Shown: piece by piece, positions 7,931 through 17,260 of the stretch
Numbering within the stretch: position 1 is the stretch's first letter
How the letters are laid out: every line of letters starts with the position of its first letter
Source of the DNA: Pseudobacteriovorax antillogorgiicola
GTDB lineage: Bacteria; Bdellovibrionota_B; Oligoflexia; Oligoflexales; RGVZ01
Reading direction: 5' to 3'
Assembly: GCA_945898195.1 (NCBI GenBank)
Contig: CAMDHM010000005.1
Coordinates: 1 to 64,000, forward strand
Length of the DNA: 64,000 nt
Made by a program: the position numbers and the translations under genes
The notes under the pieces: model-generated
Told to the model about the DNA's origin: nothing
Databases searched by the model: none
What the model saw: only the letters and a program-made list of their open reading frames with translations

Positions 7931-9013
7931 ATGACGTCTGGACTGCTACCGATTTTATTTTTTGTCTTGTCGCTTGCCGTAGTCATTCCAGCCTTCTTTA
8001 GCTGGGGATGGATGCTCAAGCTGACTGTGATCGAATGGGGCCATTGGTTGGGGTTAGCCTGTTTGGGGCTTTCCCTCATTTCTCTTGCCCTCCGTCGGCC
8101 CGCCTTCTCTCATGGGCTCGTGTATTTTATCGCAGCCTTCTTATTCTTTCTTCCCCTAATTGACGTCATGACGCGTGATATGTCCTCTGCCGATAAAACG
8201 GCCCTGCTTGATTTTTTCTTTCCTGAAAAAGTCCCCGACGCCAAAAAGTCCACCATCCCGTTTCAAAAATCAGGTCTGGACCTTCCCATCGATTTTTACA
8301 GTGGCGTCGGCCCAGGCACACCGCGCCCCCTTGTGATCATGATTTATGGCGGCAGCTGGACCAAGGGCGAAAGAACCGATCTGTCAGAGCTAAATTACTT
8401 TCTAGCCAACGCCGGCTTCAATGTCGCTGCGGTGACCTACCGACTTGCTCCCGCAGTTCACTTTCCTGGGCCGATCGAAGACGTTTCTGCGGCGACTGAT
8501 TTCTTGATCGAAAACTCTGCCACTTGGAACATTGATCCTGCTCGCATATATTTCATGGGGCGTTCGGCAGGCGGGCAAATCGCAGAACTTGCCGCCCTGT
8601 CTGCCGTCAAAAAGGGAAACTCCGTTAAGGGCATCATCAGCCTTTATGCGCCCGCCGACTTGATTTGGGGAGTAGAAATCACAAGTCCGTGGCAAATCAT
8701 CAATGGCGAAGTCACGATCGGAAGCTACCTTGGCGTGCACCTTGATGACACCTCCCGAAAACTTTACGAGGCCGCATCGCCGGTCTTTCAGGTCGACCAC
8801 CAAACCCCTCGGCATCTGCTTATTCATGGAATTTCTGATGAACTGGTTTCGATCTACCACAGCCGCAAACTTACGGCTCGCCTTAGGGACCTTGGCCGTC
8901 CCGTTGCCTTAGAGGAACTTCGCTGGGCCACCCACGGATTTGATTATTTTTATCAAAGTCCCAACAGCACGTTCTTAAGAAAAAGAGTCCTTCGCTTTCT
9001 TGCAGAAGATTAG
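7931..9013 (+). CDS. Membrane-anchored alpha/beta-hydrolase (esterase/lipase)
   Basis: A 360-residue protein with three hydrophobic N-terminal segments (about 1-30, 35-57 and 60-80), then an alpha/beta-hydrolase domain of the hormone-sensitive-lipase or BD-FAE type. The oxyanion loop reads YGGSWTKGE near residue 139, the nucleophile elbow GRSAGG near 210, and a late His sits in ATHGFDYF near 333. The acidic triad residue is probably in GISDELV. It likely hydrolyses esters at the cytoplasmic membrane. It follows fadJ by 5 bp, so it probably feeds fatty acids to beta-oxidation, which is inference. Its 3' end overlaps the convergent PAP2 gene by 4 bp. Confidence 0.85.
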   Translation: MTSGLLPILFFVLSLAVVIPAFFSWGWMLKLTVIEWGHWLGLACLGLSLISLALRRPAFSHGLVYFIAAFLFFLPLIDVMTRDMSSADKTALLDFFFPEKVPDAKKSTIPFQKSGLDLPIDFYSGVGPGTPRPLVIMIYGGSWTKGERTDLSELNYFLANAGFNVAAVTYRLAPAVHFPGPIEDVSAATDFLIENSATWNIDPARIYFMGRSAGGQIAELAALSAVKKGNSVKGIISLYAPADLIWGVEITSPWQIINGEVTIGSYLGVHLDDTSRKLYEAASPVFQVDHQTPRHLLIHGISDELVSIYHSRKLTARLRDLGRPVALEELRWATHGFDYFYQSPNSTFLRKRVLRFLAED

Positions 9014-9582
9014 CTTGGACCTGCAGAATTTCGGAATGTGCGCAGTAGGGAAACCGTTTTTCCGATTGCGACGCCGGAAATGACTCCAAACAGCAGCCCT
9101 GCGATGACATCCCCGGGATAGTGCACCCCAAGCCAAACGCGACTCAGGGCGACCAGGGCCGCCAGTCCTGCGGCTGAAAACACCATCTCCCAACCCAAAT
9201 ACCGCCAATAAAAGGCGAGAACGCCAGTAACGGCGCCGGCATTAACGGCATGGTTGGATGGAAAACTAAGTAGTCCCCCGCACTGACCGGAGGGAAGGAC
9301 GACACCGGCAAGTTCGTGACATGGGCGTAACCGAGCCACCCATGGTTTTAATATGAAGGTTGAAAATGAATCCGTGAAAGCAACGCTAAGTAGGACCGTG
9401 CCGAGAAGCCACCACAGCATCCGGTCGCCCTTTCGCCAGGAGTATGCCCCTGCCACAAATAATATTGATATCCACAAGGTGTGGCTCGACAAGGCCAGCA
9501 TGATGCCGTCAGACCACGGATTATTAAATCCGCTCTGATTGACGAAAAAAAATAGTTTTCGGTCGACAGCAAGAAAATCCAA
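9010..9582 (-). CDS. PAP2-family membrane phosphatase
   Basis: A 190-residue integral membrane phosphatase. The three-part PAP2 signature is complete: KPWVARLRPC, PSNHAVNAG (variant of PSGH) and SRVWLGVHYPGD. Such enzymes dephosphorylate lipid phosphates such as phosphatidic acid, phosphatidylglycerophosphate or undecaprenyl pyrophosphate, on the periplasmic side. The start is a TTG at 9582 with GGAG about 10 bp upstream. The substrate cannot be told from sequence. Confidence 0.87.
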   Translation of the reverse strand: MDFLAVDRKLFFFVNQSGFNNPWSDGIMLALSSHTLWISILFVAGAYSWRKGDRMLWWLLGTVLLSVAFTDSFSTFILKPWVARLRPCHELAGVVLPSGQCGGLLSFPSNHAVNAGAVTGVLAFYWRYLGWEMVFSAAGLAALVALSRVWLGVHYPGDVIAGLLFGVISGVAIGKTVSLLRTFRNSAGPS

Positions 9583-9708
9583 AAGAGGGAAACTCCGAGG
9601 CGGTCATTTTTAGGTGCGGCAAGTTTTGATTGACCGGCCAGCCAATTATTGATAGTCCCTGTAATCAATAACAAATTTAGCAAAAACGGGGAAGGCTGAC
9701 TTGCAGCC

Positions 9709-10137
9709 TTACGGGGTTAGGTCAGCGGCGACTTTGCCAAAAAAGTCCGCCCGGATTGACTCGTCTCGAATTCCAGCACCCTGAAAAATCTCGGCGTCAC
9801 GAGCAAACTTTACTCGTGGCTCCGCAGTGGATCCGTTTACCGAAATTCGGTTAAAGCGCAGGTGCTGGGGGGCATACCTTTGAACAATTTTTTTTGTAAC
9901 TACCTGAATTGGTTCAGGATCTTCTGGGCCAACGGCAAATGTTGGGGTTTTCAGGGTTCGCCCCGTTGGGTTCGACCGCTGGGATTCATCCTTAATCGTA
10001 GCCGGCGCCCCCGGAATGTCGGGATTAACAACGTAGGTACGGGCTTCGCCCAGGGTAGCCACCGCTGAAATCAGAAGTGCCCCTAAAATGTGCACCGTAG
10101 GCGCAAGGCGCCCTTCATTAAACGCCATAAATTTCAT
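9709..10137 (-). CDS. Secreted protein of unknown function
   Basis: A 142-residue protein whose ATG at 10137 is preceded by a G-rich GGAG ribosome-binding site; a longer frame upstream lacks this support. Residues 1-35 form a signal peptide (hydrophobic HILGALLISAVATLGEA), giving a mature periplasmic or secreted protein of about 107 residues rich in Pro, Thr and charged residues with no cysteine. No known domain is recognised. It is divergent from the FHA/HD-GYP gene with about 120 bp between them, so the two may share regulation. Confidence 0.6.
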   Translation of the reverse strand: MKFMAFNEGRLAPTVHILGALLISAVATLGEARTYVVNPDIPGAPATIKDESQRSNPTGRTLKTPTFAVGPEDPEPIQVVTKKIVQRYAPQHLRFNRISVNGSTAEPRVKFARDAEIFQGAGIRDESIRADFFGKVAADLTP

Positions 10138-10258
10138 AACGCTCCCCCCCGAATCAATGGTCCCAACAGGATTATCGGAGGAAATTCTGGGGACTTGAAC
10201 CCCCGCCCTATTAATCTCTGATGAAATCTGCCGAAAACCAACTAGGGGGCAACGGCAT

Positions 10259-11845
10259 TTGATTTTTCTTAAAATACAATCCGACAACGGCGGTCACTCT
10301 AGGGTTTCCGTTAGCCAGTTTCCGGTGACCATTGGTCGCGAAGAGGGCAATCAAATTTGCATTCCGGACGACCAGATTTCCCGCTTTCACTTGCGGATCA
10401 AACGCCGAGGAAAACTCTTAATCGTTGAAGATCTTGACTCGCGCAACGGCACCTTTCTCAACGGCGACCGCATCGTCAATGCGGTTGTTCGAACGGGCGA
10501 CAAGATTCACATCGGCTCGACGGAAATCGCCGTGTTTTCGACCGAAGCAGAAATCTCCTTGGATCCGGCAAACCTGAACCTTCACAGCAAAGGAGAAGGC
10601 CCTGAAATCACCATTCAGCCTTCACAAGCTGGAGACAATGATCTTGAATTAATTCCGTCGGCCAGAATCCCACTGCATCCAGATCCGTCGATCGTACAGT
10701 CGGCGCGAGTAAGACAGGCCGTCTATGAAGCACAAGGTGACATGCTACTCAGTCGTTCCGTGGAAGATGCTGGACGAACAGTCCTTAAATCACTCCATCG
10801 ATTATTACCGTGGATTCGTCGATCCGCGGTTTTTCAGTGGCACCCAGAGTCGCGAAAATTGACTCCCCTTGCCACAAGAAGTGAAGACGCCGGGGCGGCC
10901 GTTATACTGCTACAAAAAGCGCTTGAAGATGCCATCAACCGTGTTTGTGGAATTTACGTCGGCCGCAGGTCTGAGGGTGTCGCCCCGGGAAGAACCCAAG
11001 CCCACCAGGAGTCATCAAGGTTTGTACTGCCCCTGGTCAGTCACGAAAGGATTACCGGTGTCGTGCACCTTGAGGCCGATCCGGCGCAGATTCAAGATGC
11101 CCATCAACAAATTCAACCAGCCCTGGCGCTCCTTGAACGAGTGGCCACGACCATGGAAACATTTTCATTGCGCTCGGAATTAGATGGCTGGCTTGTTGGT
11201 GTGATTGACACCCTTGTCGCCACCATTGAAGCCAAAGACACCTACACCCACGGTCACTCTGATCGAGTAAGCCGTTATAGCCTGGCCATTGCCGACGAAC
11301 TCAAGTTAAGTCGCGACTTAAAAAGGCAGCTATTAATCAGCGCCCTCTGCCACGACATCGGTAAAATCGGGGTCCCAGATTCCGTCTTAAAAAAAGCCTC
11401 GCTCCTTTCCGCCGAAGAATACCAAGAGATGAAATTACACCCTGTACTCGGCGCAGAAATCGTAAAGCGCCTGCCCGGCTCATCGCGATTTGTTTCCGGG
11501 ATTAAATATCACCACGAACGCTGGGACGGCACCGGCTATCCCGACGGCCTCAAGGGCGAGGACATTCCTTTTTTCGGGCGGATTGTCGGAATTTGCGACG
11601 TGTTTGACGCCATGGTTTCAGGGCGCGCCTATTCTGGATTCATCGACCAGTCGGATGCCTTGGAAAGGCTGCATGAAGAGCGGGAGCTTTTTGATCCTGA
11701 AATCTTGAAAGCCTTTAACCGAGCACACGACCGCGGCACCCTGACCATCAAGACGTCAACTCGCCAAAATCGGAATGACGCAGATCGTTCACTCCTCAAA
11801 ATTGAAATTGAGGATTTATCAAAAGATGCCCGCAAGCGTCGTTAG
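10259..11845 (+). CDS. FHA - GAF-like - HD-GYP signalling protein
   Basis: A 528-residue cytoplasmic regulator. Residues 1-100 are an FHA domain that binds phosphothreonine (IGREEGNQICIPDDQISRFH, then DSRNGTFLNG). The middle (about 140-310) looks GAF-like. The C-terminus is an HD-GYP phosphodiesterase with HDIGKIG near 365 and HHERWDGTGYPDGLKG near 418, expected to degrade cyclic di-GMP. The start is TTG at 10259 with AGGGGG upstream. FHA suggests it responds to Ser/Thr kinase signalling; a PP2C phosphatase is encoded 7 kb downstream. It precedes the TolQ-like operon by 128 bp, but co-regulation is unproven. Confidence 0.9.
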   Translation: MIFLKIQSDNGGHSRVSVSQFPVTIGREEGNQICIPDDQISRFHLRIKRRGKLLIVEDLDSRNGTFLNGDRIVNAVVRTGDKIHIGSTEIAVFSTEAEISLDPANLNLHSKGEGPEITIQPSQAGDNDLELIPSARIPLHPDPSIVQSARVRQAVYEAQGDMLLSRSVEDAGRTVLKSLHRLLPWIRRSAVFQWHPESRKLTPLATRSEDAGAAVILLQKALEDAINRVCGIYVGRRSEGVAPGRTQAHQESSRFVLPLVSHERITGVVHLEADPAQIQDAHQQIQPALALLERVATTMETFSLRSELDGWLVGVIDTLVATIEAKDTYTHGHSDRVSRYSLAIADELKLSRDLKRQLLISALCHDIGKIGVPDSVLKKASLLSAEEYQEMKLHPVLGAEIVKRLPGSSRFVSGIKYHHERWDGTGYPDGLKGEDIPFFGRIVGICDVFDAMVSGRAYSGFIDQSDALERLHEERELFDPEILKAFNRAHDRGTLTIKTSTRQNRNDADRSLLKIEIEDLSKDARKRR

Positions 11846-11973
11846 AACTGCGACTTTCATGATTTAGTCATCAGAACCTTCGACCGCCAACAACGAATCT
11901 GCCATTTCTGAGCTACAATGGTTGGAGGACCGTATTATTATTTCACAGCTTTATCACCTCCTGGAGAGCTGCC

Positions 11974-12780
11974 ATGTGGGCTGAACTCGCAATGAGTTTC
12001 AAACAGGGCAACACCTATGTGTTGGCACTGTTTGGAATCGGATTCATGTCAGCATTAATTTTCTTTGAGCGATTTGTGATGGTGCAGTTTGTTTACAACC
12101 TGAACTTCGACCGCTTTCTGCTCAACATCCGCCGCGCCATCGCCGCAGAGGATTTGGACCGAGCCGTTTCGCTTTGCAAAAATGCGGGGCGCACATCCTT
12201 ACCCATGATTGCCCTAAAGGCACTTGAAGCCGCGGAATCGGATCCAACCACCGTGCGCGGCGCAATTGAAGAGGAAACCATCCATTTTCTGCCGCGCCTC
12301 GAAGCTCGTTTGACCCTTCTTCCGGCACTGGCAACCTTGGCCATGTTGGTCGGTGTACTCGGAACCCTGGAAGGCATTTGGTCCACCTTTCATGCGATCG
12401 ATGTTCTAGATTCCGCCAGAAAGCAGGCGACCATCGCCAAGGGACTTGCCAGCAGCCTCAATCCGATGGCGATGGGGATCTTGATTTCAGCGCTGACTAT
12501 CTTTTCCCAACAGATTCTCAAAGGATACGCCCTGCGGGTGATTGAGCGAATTCACCTGGGCGTCTCCGTGCTGAACAATCTTTTGGTGCCGAGCGAGTCA
12601 ACGGCCTTTGTTCCGATCGCGGCAGCTGGAATGGGCGGAATGATGATGGGCGCTGGAGCGGGTCATGCTCACGGCGGGGCAGAGGCGGGCAAGGGGGCTG
12701 AACACGGAGCAGGAGCAACAAATGCGACTCCAGTCGTCACTGCAAGCGAAGATATCAAGGACGAAGAAGAAATTATCTAA
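11974..12780 (+). CDS. MotA/TolQ/ExbB-family ion channel protein
   Basis: A 268-residue membrane protein of the TolQ/ExbB family, which together with TolR/ExbD proteins uses ion flow to move a periplasmic partner. There are three hydrophobic segments (about 18-40, 110-135 and 160-185), with conserved phrases LVGVLGTLEGIWSTFHAI and NPMAMGILISALTIF. The second threonine of the usual ALIATAMG motif is replaced by Met. The C-terminal tail is rich in Gly, Ala and His and looks unstructured. A GGAG site precedes the ATG. It begins an operon with two TolR-like genes and an AgmX-type gene, the arrangement of the Myxococcus AglRQS/Glt gliding machinery. Confidence 0.85.
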   Translation: MWAELAMSFKQGNTYVLALFGIGFMSALIFFERFVMVQFVYNLNFDRFLLNIRRAIAAEDLDRAVSLCKNAGRTSLPMIALKALEAAESDPTTVRGAIEEETIHFLPRLEARLTLLPALATLAMLVGVLGTLEGIWSTFHAIDVLDSARKQATIAKGLASSLNPMAMGILISALTIFSQQILKGYALRVIERIHLGVSVLNNLLVPSESTAFVPIAAAGMGGMMMGAGAGHAHGGAEAGKGAEHGAGATNATPVVTASEDIKDEEEII

Positions 12781-13285
12781 ACCGGCCAGCCTCATTCCAG
12801 GCCTGATTGGGCTTGTTGGTGTCGCAGCCTGTTTAACGAGCCTCATGGCACTGGTCATGGCGCCCGGTTCTTACTCCGTCGTCGATACAGAATTCCCGGT
12901 CGTGCCGGCAGCCATTGATGACCCGTCTTTACACCGCTTTGCGGAAAGGCCGGAACATTTCATCAAGGCCACAACGCCAGCGATTGTGATGACGATGGAT
13001 GCCCTTTTTTTAGGTGACATGGATTCCTTTTCGGACCGCTATCCGGATTCGCGAAATAAGATTCGCATTGCACACAATGACCGAGCGCCTCAGGTGGGGA
13101 AGCTTTTAGGAACAATGAAAAAATGGGTGGCAACGCGGAATGAAAAAGGCGGATGGCGCAATGAAGGCATCCTTGTCTTTGCCCCGGCCAGTAACATCCC
13201 AGCGGCGATTGTCATCCAGATGCTTGATGCCCTGAAGTCGGATGGCACGTTTGAAAAAGTAATCCTTGCGGGCGGGTTGATCTGA
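12722..13285 (+). CDS. ExbD/TolR-like protein 1
   Basis: A 187-residue protein with one N-terminal transmembrane helix (about residues 22-45) and a periplasmic domain ending in ILVFAPASNIPAAIVIQM then DALKSDGTFEKVILAGG, the usual end of ExbD/TolR. The start at 12722 has GGAG upstream and overlaps the TolQ-like gene by 59 bp in another frame. The transmembrane helix has no obvious aspartate, although ExbD/TolR normally carry one essential for proton movement, so this copy may be structural or act with its neighbour. Confidence 0.75.
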   Translation: MRLQSSLQAKISRTKKKLSKPASLIPGLIGLVGVAACLTSLMALVMAPGSYSVVDTEFPVVPAAIDDPSLHRFAERPEHFIKATTPAIVMTMDALFLGDMDSFSDRYPDSRNKIRIAHNDRAPQVGKLLGTMKKWVATRNEKGGWRNEGILVFAPASNIPAAIVIQMLDALKSDGTFEKVILAGGLI

Positions 13286-13287
13286 TT

Positions 13288-13848
13288 ATGATTTTGCCTG
13301 GTAAAAAACATGTTCGACTCTATCAAGAAGCCTTCGCGCGCGCGACCGAGCGTAACGAAGGGGACCTTGCCGTCGATCTGTTGCCAGCCGTTTTGAGTGC
13401 CTTGGTCGTTCTGATCATCGGCTTTGCCTGCGCCGTTAAAACTTTTGAAGCGATAAATCCCAGGCTCTCTTATCCGGCTCAGCCCATCGCCTTGGACAGC
13501 AACGGTAATGGCATCGATCGGGGGATCTGGTTTTCTCTCAGCGCCCCCGGACCGAACATTGTCGTAACCACCGACGATCAGAAAATTTTTGAATGGCCTC
13601 TGGATCCACTAAAAGTCCTTCAAAGCAAAGGCTACACGGACTTTAAGGATTACCTCAAAGATCGGCGCCGATTGGTTATCGAAAATCTCATCTTATCGAT
13701 GGACCACGAAGGCATCGAAGCAAAGTCGCGCGCCGTTGTTGCGGTCGACGAGCATCTAACTTATGCGCATTTTAAGCCAATCATGCTGGCCCTTTCGGGG
13801 GCCGGAATTCGCTCGTACGGATTTGAAACCAGGTCGGATGGGGATTGA
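13288..13848 (+). CDS. ExbD/TolR-like protein 2
   Basis: A 186-residue ExbD/TolR-like protein. The helix at about 28-50 is preceded by AVDLLPAVLSALVVL, whose aspartate is the only candidate for the channel acid of this complex. The periplasmic part ends in AVVAVDEHLTYAHFKPIM, the ExbD C-terminal pattern. It follows the first TolR-like gene by 2 bp and overlaps the next gene, so all four are translated together. Two TolR-type subunits beside one TolQ mirrors AglR/AglQ/AglS. Confidence 0.75.
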   Translation: MILPGKKHVRLYQEAFARATERNEGDLAVDLLPAVLSALVVLIIGFACAVKTFEAINPRLSYPAQPIALDSNGNGIDRGIWFSLSAPGPNIVVTTDDQKIFEWPLDPLKVLQSKGYTDFKDYLKDRRRLVIENLILSMDHEGIEAKSRAVVAVDEHLTYAHFKPIMLALSGAGIRSYGFETRSDGD

Positions 13849-15505
13849 TGCGGTGACCAATGCGGTAAACAAAAAGGGCATGATGCTCTATGTCGAGGTG
13901 TTGCAAAACGGGTCGCCCGTTGCCTCGATTATTCGTCCGCTTGGCCGGACGGGTCACCTTTGGATCAGTGGCGGAAATTCTGGGCCACTGCCAATTCCGC
14001 TTTATGGTGACCGTGCCAATACCGACCTATTCTATTCACGAGGGGGCAAAACCTTTCTTGAACTCGACCGCTTTTGGGTGGGCTTCCTCGTCTCCTCTGG
14101 CGAAGTTACCCCGATCACAAGAAAGCAGCGGCCGTCTGGTTCCCTTGAGGTTCGCAAAGGAGATTACGGCAGCCTGGCCAATGGCGACCTAATGCTCCTT
14201 TACCGCGTTGGACCGAAACCAAAGGTGATTAAACACGCAATCTTGCGCAGCTACCGGCCTGGACTTTTTAGCGGGCTGGTCCGGGACAACCTGGAAATTC
14301 CGGCCGCGGCATATGCCACCTTGCTTGCCAGCTTGCTGGTTGGAGGTTTTGGAGTTGGCCTGATGCAACATCCAGGGGTTCCGAAACTTAATTTTGAAAC
14401 CCTCTCCCCTGAGTTTAACCTGCCCTTCATTGCACCGGGACATTTTGAGACGGCCCCGGAAGCACTTCAAAATAACCTCGTCCGATCCAACCTCACGGGG
14501 AGCGTCGTAAACTTCTACCGCTCTGTGATTGCAGGACTAAGCGGTCAAGGCAAAGAGTCCGATAAGATGACCTTTCCGCAGTCGCGCAAATTAGCCAGCG
14601 CTGCCCACCGGGCATTGGACCAAGAACTTGCAGAGATGCGCACCGCCCAAGCGCGCGTCACGGCAGCGGCCCTGAAAAAACCGGCCTCTGCCATCCTTGC
14701 CATCCCCGCCATGGAGGGCGTCACGATCTCCGGGGAAATTCAACGGATGCAGGACAAAATCGAAATATTTCAAAAGGGCCTTAAGCGAAATCAGGAGATG
14801 AAACGAAAGGTTGCAGGCCTCTTTTCCAAGGACGCCGTCTACGATTTCAACCTCTACCGCGATATCAAGCCGGGTCAAAAGGGGATGTTCAACGAGCAAA
14901 CTTTAGCGGCGCTCGCCAAAATTCGCCCCTTCGACGATATGACCGACGAAGAGGCCATGTATTTTGAAGCGAAGACGGCTGGTCAAATGTCGCGCGCCTA
15001 TGGGAAGTGGTTGAGTGGCACATTGCCATCTGGCGTCGGAGCAAAATCCAAGGTGAGCCAGCCAGTCGGACTATCGTCCAAGGTCGCCTTTGCCACCTAT
15101 GTTTTCGCGCCGGACAGAATTTTTGACGACTCCAAGGCGGAGGCCCTGCAGGGGTCGAGTGCTGAACCAAAGGCCGGGAAAATTGAAAGGGTGGTTGAGC
15201 CACTCATTGGCGAAATTGACCCGTCACTCGTGGAATCGACCATTCAAAAGTATCGCTATGAATTGCAGGCGTGCTTTGAACGAGCCCTCAAACGCGACCG
15301 GTTCACAAGGGGGGCTATGGAGTGGCGCTGGCGGATTGACTCCCGAGGGCAGATGGACGGCCTCGAACTCGTCAAGACCAATATCAACGATCCCGTCATG
15401 TCGCGCTGCGTCAGGCAAAAGATGAGCGCGTGGCGATTTCCAAAACCTCGTCGCGGCAGTGTCGAAATCACCTATCCGTTTGAATTCAACCCCACGCGCG
15501 GATAG
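13838..15505 (+). CDS. AgmX/PglI C-terminal domain protein (TonB-like partner)
   Basis: A 555-residue protein; ATG at 13838 overlaps the preceding gene by 11 bp. The N-terminal part (about 1-140) is a soluble domain with repeated Gly-rich turns, then one transmembrane helix near 150-170, a long charged helical region (200-400) and a C-terminal domain (450-550) with two cysteines (ELQACFERALKR and MSRCVRQKMSAWRFP). That domain matches the AgmX/PglI type, a TonB-like module known from gliding-motility and outer-membrane energising complexes. It probably receives force from the TolQ/TolR-like channel and acts on the outer membrane. Whether the role is gliding, polarity or transport cannot be told. 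Confidence 0.78.
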   Translation: MGIDAVTNAVNKKGMMLYVEVLQNGSPVASIIRPLGRTGHLWISGGNSGPLPIPLYGDRANTDLFYSRGGKTFLELDRFWVGFLVSSGEVTPITRKQRPSGSLEVRKGDYGSLANGDLMLLYRVGPKPKVIKHAILRSYRPGLFSGLVRDNLEIPAAAYATLLASLLVGGFGVGLMQHPGVPKLNFETLSPEFNLPFIAPGHFETAPEALQNNLVRSNLTGSVVNFYRSVIAGLSGQGKESDKMTFPQSRKLASAAHRALDQELAEMRTAQARVTAAALKKPASAILAIPAMEGVTISGEIQRMQDKIEIFQKGLKRNQEMKRKVAGLFSKDAVYDFNLYRDIKPGQKGMFNEQTLAALAKIRPFDDMTDEEAMYFEAKTAGQMSRAYGKWLSGTLPSGVGAKSKVSQPVGLSSKVAFATYVFAPDRIFDDSKAEALQGSSAEPKAGKIERVVEPLIGEIDPSLVESTIQKYRYELQACFERALKRDRFTRGAMEWRWRIDSRGQMDGLELVKTNINDPVMSRCVRQKMSAWRFPKPRRGSVEITYPFEFNPTRG

Positions 15506-15550
15506 ACTGCTCCCTCGGATCACCCGCCACGAGCCAATTAGGGGCCTAGC

Positions 15551-17260
15551 TTGAATCCATTTGATGACGACACCGTTAGAATCATTCCTTTTGGCGGATG
15601 CGGCGAATTCGGGATGAACCTGACCGGCTATTTATTCCGCGGCAAACTCTTTGTGGTTGATTGCGGGGTGATGTTCCCCGATCCATCGAAACTCGGCGTC
15701 GAAGCTATCTATCCCAAAATCGATACCTGGTTTGAGCAATTAGGGGGCGTACACGCCTATTTGATTACCCACGGCCACGAGGACCACATTGGGGCCCTGC
15801 CTTATGTGTTGGAACGTTGGCCAGCGCCACTTTACGCCACCCCGTGGACTGCCAGTCTTATCGAAGCAAAATTTCAACGCCGAAAAATCTCCGGGAAATT
15901 TCCCATAACGCGCGTATCACCAGGCGACCGCACTAACTTTAAGGGTGTCGCCATCGACTGGATTCCCGTGAATCACTCGATCCCTATGGCGTCAGCGCTC
16001 CTCATGAAATTCGGGAAAAACACTGTTTTTCATACGGGGGATTTCCGCATCGACTTTGACCCCCAATACGAAGCCCCCATGGATCTGGAACGCATTCGTC
16101 AAATTGGCGAGGGCGGGGTTGACCTGTTGATTGCCGACAGCACGAACTCTGAACGCCCGGGCATGGGGCCAAGCGAACTATCCGTTGTCGAACCGCTCGG
16201 TAACCTCATGGCCGATGCCACAGGTGCCATCATCATCACGACCTTTGCCAGCAACTATTGGCGCGTCAAGACGGTGGCGAATTTATGTGCGAAATTTGGC
16301 AAAAAACTCCTGATCCTTGGCGGTGGCTTTGAACAGGCCATTCGCATTGCTGATGAGCTTGGGTTCGATCCCTTACCGGCGGGAATTCGCGCGCCTGAAG
16401 ATCAAGTTGGGCTTGGCAATATTCCGCGAGACCGCCTCGTTATCCTTGCCTCAGGCAGCCAAGGCGAATGGCGCTCGGCCATGTCAAGGCTCAGCGCGGG
16501 AGAGCATCGGAGTTTTAAAGTCGCCCCAGGGGACACCGTCGTTTTTTCCTCGCGAATGATTCCGGGAAACGAAAAAAGTGTTTTATGGCTGATGAATAAT
16601 TTTAGACGCGAGGGAGCCAGCATTGTCACCTCGCGCGAGGCGCCTGGAATTCACGTCAGTGGGCATGCGTATCGCGGCGAAATCAAGACCCTCATCGAAC
16701 TTTTGCGGCCACGAAATTACATTCCAATGCATGGGACCTACAGCCATCTTGATGCCAACGAAAGCATCATCGCAGAACTTGGTTTGGAAAACACGGCGTC
16801 CATGCTTATTGAAAATGGCGATATGGTCGACTTGTCTCCAGAAGGTTGCATCAAGGCTGGGACCATTAAAGTCGAAACCCTTTTTGTCGACTCGGATTCG
16901 TATGCCTCCATGACTAAAGAGGTCCTTCGCGAAAGGCTTCGCATCGGCGAGGGCGGCTGTGCTTTTGTTAGTGGCGTGTTTGATATCGACGGAAAGCGCT
17001 GGCTACGGTCTCCGGACATTCTCCTCCAAGGCATTGAATTTCGTCCGGAGGAGGGGCATAGCGGACCAGTGGCCAAGGATGTTTGGATTGACGAAGCTTG
17101 TATGTATGTTTCAGAAGCCGTAACTCGCCTGGCGGAGCAGCAACAGGCCTGTTCTCCAGAGGATCTGGAGGAAGAGGCACGGCTTACGTTACGGCGCCTT
17201 TTATTTGGCTCACTCAATCGCAAACCATCGGTCTTTGCCCGGATTCACTGCCTCGGATGA
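15551..17260 (+). CDS. rnj: Ribonuclease J
   Basis: A 569-residue metallo-beta-lactamase/beta-CASP ribonuclease with both 5'-exonuclease and endonuclease activity in RNA processing and decay. The zinc motif HGHEDHIGA is near residue 74. Further signatures are HTGDFRIDF, ADSTNSERPG, SGHAYRGEI and the C-terminal PMHGTYSHL. The length fits RNase J. The start is a TTG at 15551 preceded by AGGGGCC. Its stop overlaps the next ATG (ATGA), so translation is coupled to the nucleoside-phosphorylase-like gene. Confidence 0.93.
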   Translation: MNPFDDDTVRIIPFGGCGEFGMNLTGYLFRGKLFVVDCGVMFPDPSKLGVEAIYPKIDTWFEQLGGVHAYLITHGHEDHIGALPYVLERWPAPLYATPWTASLIEAKFQRRKISGKFPITRVSPGDRTNFKGVAIDWIPVNHSIPMASALLMKFGKNTVFHTGDFRIDFDPQYEAPMDLERIRQIGEGGVDLLIADSTNSERPGMGPSELSVVEPLGNLMADATGAIIITTFASNYWRVKTVANLCAKFGKKLLILGGGFEQAIRIADELGFDPLPAGIRAPEDQVGLGNIPRDRLVILASGSQGEWRSAMSRLSAGEHRSFKVAPGDTVVFSSRMIPGNEKSVLWLMNNFRREGASIVTSREAPGIHVSGHAYRGEIKTLIELLRPRNYIPMHGTYSHLDANESIIAELGLENTASMLIENGDMVDLSPEGCIKAGTIKVETLFVDSDSYASMTKEVLRERLRIGEGGCAFVSGVFDIDGKRWLRSPDILLQGIEFRPEEGHSGPVAKDVWIDEACMYVSEAVTRLAEQQQACSPEDLEEEARLTLRRLLFGSLNRKPSVFARIHCLG

